Shown piece after piece: positions 13,735 to 15,326 of a DNA stretch of 15,326 nucleotides. The notes beneath the pieces were generated by a model. The model was not told the origin of the DNA. It did not search any database and saw only the letters and a program-made list of their open reading frames with translations. Both the position numbers and the translations under genes were made by a program. The stretch lies in the NCBI RefSeq assembly GCF_018260555.1, contig NZ_JAGLBB010000066.1:1-15326 (forward strand), written 5' to 3'. Every line of letters starts with the position of its first letter. The stretch's first letter is position 1. Origin of the DNA: Deinococcus sp. Its GTDB lineage: Bacteria > Deinococcota > Deinococci > Deinococcales > Deinococcaceae.

Positions 13735-14589
13735 TTACGGCAGGCCAAACCAGCCCGCCAGCACCTGCCCGGCCTCCACCACGTTCGCGGGTGCTCCCAG
13801 GTTCACGCCGGACCCCGCGAACGGCACGCGCGCCCGCGTGTGGCCCTTCACGCCCAGGTCCTCCAGGTTGCCGTGATCGCTGCTGACCACCACCCGCGCG
13901 CCCGCGTCCAGCAGCCCGGCCAGCAGGGCGTCCACCCGGCGCAGGTACGCCCGGCCCGCCGTCAGGGCGTCCGGCGGCACCGGGTGCGCGCCCGCGTGCC
14001 CCAGCAGGTCCCCGAACCACAGGTCGGCCGTGATCAGGTCATGCCCGGCCACGGCGTCCGCCAGGGCCGCGCCCAGCCGCTCCCAGTGTTCTGGGCTGCC
14101 CTCCTGCGGCCAGGGCCGCGCGTACCCGAGGCCCAGCGTCGCGCCCACGAGCGGCACCCCAGGTGGGTTCAGTGGCAGGCCCGCCGCGCGGAACGAGAAC
14201 GGGAAGCACCCCATGCGGTTGCGGCCCCCCGCCGCCTGGAACGCCGCCTGAAAGTACGCCGGAACGTAGTGGTTCGCCAGCGCCGCCCGCCCCCCCGCCC
14301 GGGCCAGCCGCACCGGCAGGCTCTGCGCGCTCAGCAGGCGTTGCAGCGTCGGCCCCGGCTGCGGCCCGAAATGCTCGCCCATCAGGTTCACGGCGTCCGT
14401 GCCGGTCAACCAGCACGCCTGCCCCGTCCCGGACTGCGGCAGGCCCGGCACGCCCAGCGTCGCGTCCAGCGCCAGTCCCGCATCCACCAGGGGCCGCAGC
14501 GCCGGCAGCTCCTGCTCCCACACGCTGCCCGGCGGCGCGTCCTGCGGGTGCCCCACGCCGTCCAGTGCCAGCCACACGATCCCCCTCAC
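13735..14589 (-). CDS. Alkaline-phosphatase-superfamily metalloenzyme, phosphoglycerate-mutase-like
   Basis: A 284-aa protein of the metalloenzyme clan that includes cofactor-independent phosphoglycerate mutase and phosphopentomutase. A plausible two-metal site is visible: Asp10 (ALDGVG), Ser53/Thr55 (QSGTGQA) as possible nucleophile, Asp194 and His198 (DLLGH), Asp238 and His239 (SSDHGNLED), and His250 (GHTRARVP). It is much shorter than a true iPGM (about 510 aa) and lacks the inserted second domain, so the substrate is uncertain. The start is GTG at 14589, with GGAG 5 nt upstream; a second GTG lies at 14580. The gene converges with trpF across the DnaA-box region. Confidence 0.85.
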   Translation of the reverse strand: MRGIVWLALDGVGHPQDAPPGSVWEQELPALRPLVDAGLALDATLGVPGLPQSGTGQACWLTGTDAVNLMGEHFGPQPGPTLQRLLSAQSLPVRLARAGGRAALANHYVPAYFQAAFQAAGGRNRMGCFPFSFRAAGLPLNPPGVPLVGATLGLGYARPWPQEGSPEHWERLGAALADAVAGHDLITADLWFGDLLGHAGAHPVPPDALTAGRAYLRRVDALLAGLLDAGARVVVSSDHGNLEDLGVKGHTRARVPFAGSGVNLGAPANVVEAGQVLAGWFGLP

Positions 14590-14620
14590 GAGCGCTCCAT
14601 CCGGGCAGCATAGTGATCCG

Positions 14621-14779
14621 TCAGGCCGGAATGTACAGACGACACGAACCGCCTTTTAAGGCGATACCGAGATCAGTTCTGCCTGGAGGTTGATTCGGTG
14701 CAGTTCCGAATAGCGTCTTTACCGCTGGCCTGTTCTGCTTGAGAATCGTCTGCCACAGTCGGACATCTCCACCGGGCAT
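14621..14779 (-). CDS. Possible 52-aa small protein with a strong ribosome site
   Basis: ATG at 14779-14777 is preceded by a full AGGAGG (14789-14784) 4 nt upstream. The product is 52 aa, basic, with one Trp and one Cys, and no family is recognised. A weak promoter can be drawn upstream: TGGACA (14822-14817), then 17 bp to TCTATG. The frame is also open upstream to 14863. It lies between a TetR-family gene and the metalloenzyme gene in the same direction. It could be a real small protein or a remnant; composition gives no clear verdict, since GC at third positions is lower than in neighbouring genes. Confidence 0.35.
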   Translation of the reverse strand: MPGGDVRLWQTILKQNRPAVKTLFGTAPNQPPGRTDLGIALKGGSCRLYIPA

Positions 14780-14804
14780 GGAACCTCCTGTTTCATAGAC
14801 GGTG

Positions 14805-14825
14805 CTCTGGGCCTGCTGTCCAGAG
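14805..14825. promoter_or_regulatory. 21-bp dyad, possible operator
   Basis: CTCTGG (14805-14810) and CCAGAG (14820-14825) are perfect inverted arms, and one more C/G pair (14812/14818) extends the symmetry. The dyad overlaps the putative -35 of the 52-aa ORF and lies just after the TetR-family gene, so it could be bound by that regulator. It could equally be a small hairpin. Confidence 0.3.
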
Positions 14826-14880
14826 TGGGAATCCGGGCTGCTGATCGCAGCGTACGGGACCACCCCTCACACCCTGCGCT

Positions 14881-15326
14881 TCAGCCGGTTCCCAGACTCC
14901 GCCGCCACATCTTCAAATAAGCTTCGAACAGTTCGGGCGGCGCTCCGAGGTGCATATCTTGCGCCATGCCACGCATCAGCCACTGGCTCAGGAACATGAC
15001 CCGTTCTGGCGGCAGGTCAGGGTGAACGCCGCCCAGGTAGCGGGCTGCGCCGCGCCGCGCCGCGAGGTAAATACGGGTCCAGAGCCGCTGCACGATCGCC
15101 TGGAGTTCCGGCTCGCGGCGGCTGGCGTAGGTCAGCTCGCCCAGCAAAATGCCCTCTTCGGCGCTGAATATCGTTTCCCAGACTTCCAGCCCAAAGGCTT
15201 CGAGCGGGTCGGGCGCGTCCTTGGTCTGCTCGTAGGCCACAATCAGTTTGGTAGAGACGCGGCGCACCACTTCCCGGGCTGCCGCTTCTATCAGCCCACT
15301 CTTACTGGAAAAGTGGTGCAGCGGCG
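14881..15326 (-). CDS. TetR-family transcriptional regulator (N-terminus beyond window)
   Basis: The frame is open from the right edge to a TGA at 14883-14881, 147 complete codons. The first visible residues, LHHFSSKSGLIEAAAREVV, match the end of the TetR helix-turn-helix (typically YYHFxSKxxLL), so about 40-50 residues including most of the DNA-binding domain lie off the edge. The rest is the variable, all-helical ligand-binding and dimerisation domain, which includes WETIFSAEEGILLGEL and RVMFLSQWLMRGMAQDM. The ligand cannot be deduced. The GTG at 15270 is an internal codon and not the true start. Confidence 0.85.
   Translation of the reverse strand, partial: PLHHFSSKSGLIEAAAREVVRRVSTKLIVAYEQTKDAPDPLEAFGLEVWETIFSAEEGILLGELTYASRREPELQAIVQRLWTRIYLAARRGAARYLGGVHPDLPPERVMFLSQWLMRGMAQDMHLGAPPELFEAYLKMWRRSLGTG

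Overview
The window is GC-rich bacterial DNA that most resembles a Deinococcus chromosome. The evidence is strong C/G preference at third codon positions, GTG starts, stop/start overlaps, a start codon with a -10 box directly in front of it (a leaderless arrangement common in Deinococcus), DnaA boxes of the TTATCCACA type, and a typical Deinococcus set of housekeeping genes. The genus is an inference; no rRNA or species marker is present.

Layout. (1) 1-1746, minus strand: a Roadblock/LC7-like protein translationally coupled to an exported Pro/Thr-rich protein that runs off the left edge. (2) 1821-2014, plus strand: tRNA-Arg(CCT) with its own promoter and terminator. (3) 2029-4314, minus strand: transketolase behind a leader of about 270 nt that begins at a near-consensus promoter and contains a possible leader ORF and a GC-rich hairpin. 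(4) 4524-5465, plus strand: a tandem-GNAT acetyltransferase, then a 20-bp tandem duplication, then a promoter followed within about 45 nt by a terminator-like hairpin. (5) 5661-8685, minus strand: an apparent operon DUF1800 - DUF1501 (Tat-exported) - small exported c-type cytochrome-like protein with a calcium-type loop. (6) 9074-12258, plus strand: a DtxR/MntR-type metalloregulator coupled to cobS and cobC, then a small repeat element, then cobT. These three enzymes cover the lower-ligand (nucleotide loop) part of cobalamin synthesis. (7) 12390-13240, plus strand: an 81-aa unknown protein overlapping trpF. (8) 13241-13734: an intergenic region with five perfect DnaA boxes plus two degenerate ones, a second copy of the small repeat, and a partial parS-like sequence. 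(9) 13735-15326, minus strand: a phosphoglycerate-mutase-like metalloenzyme, a possible 52-aa ORF, and the C-terminal part of a TetR-family regulator cut by the right edge.

The main candidates for something undescribed are the DnaA-box cluster lying between convergent genes and without dnaA or dnaN in view, the attenuator-like transketolase leader, the promoter-terminator mini-unit at 5584-5662, and the exported DUF1800/DUF1501/cytochrome set.
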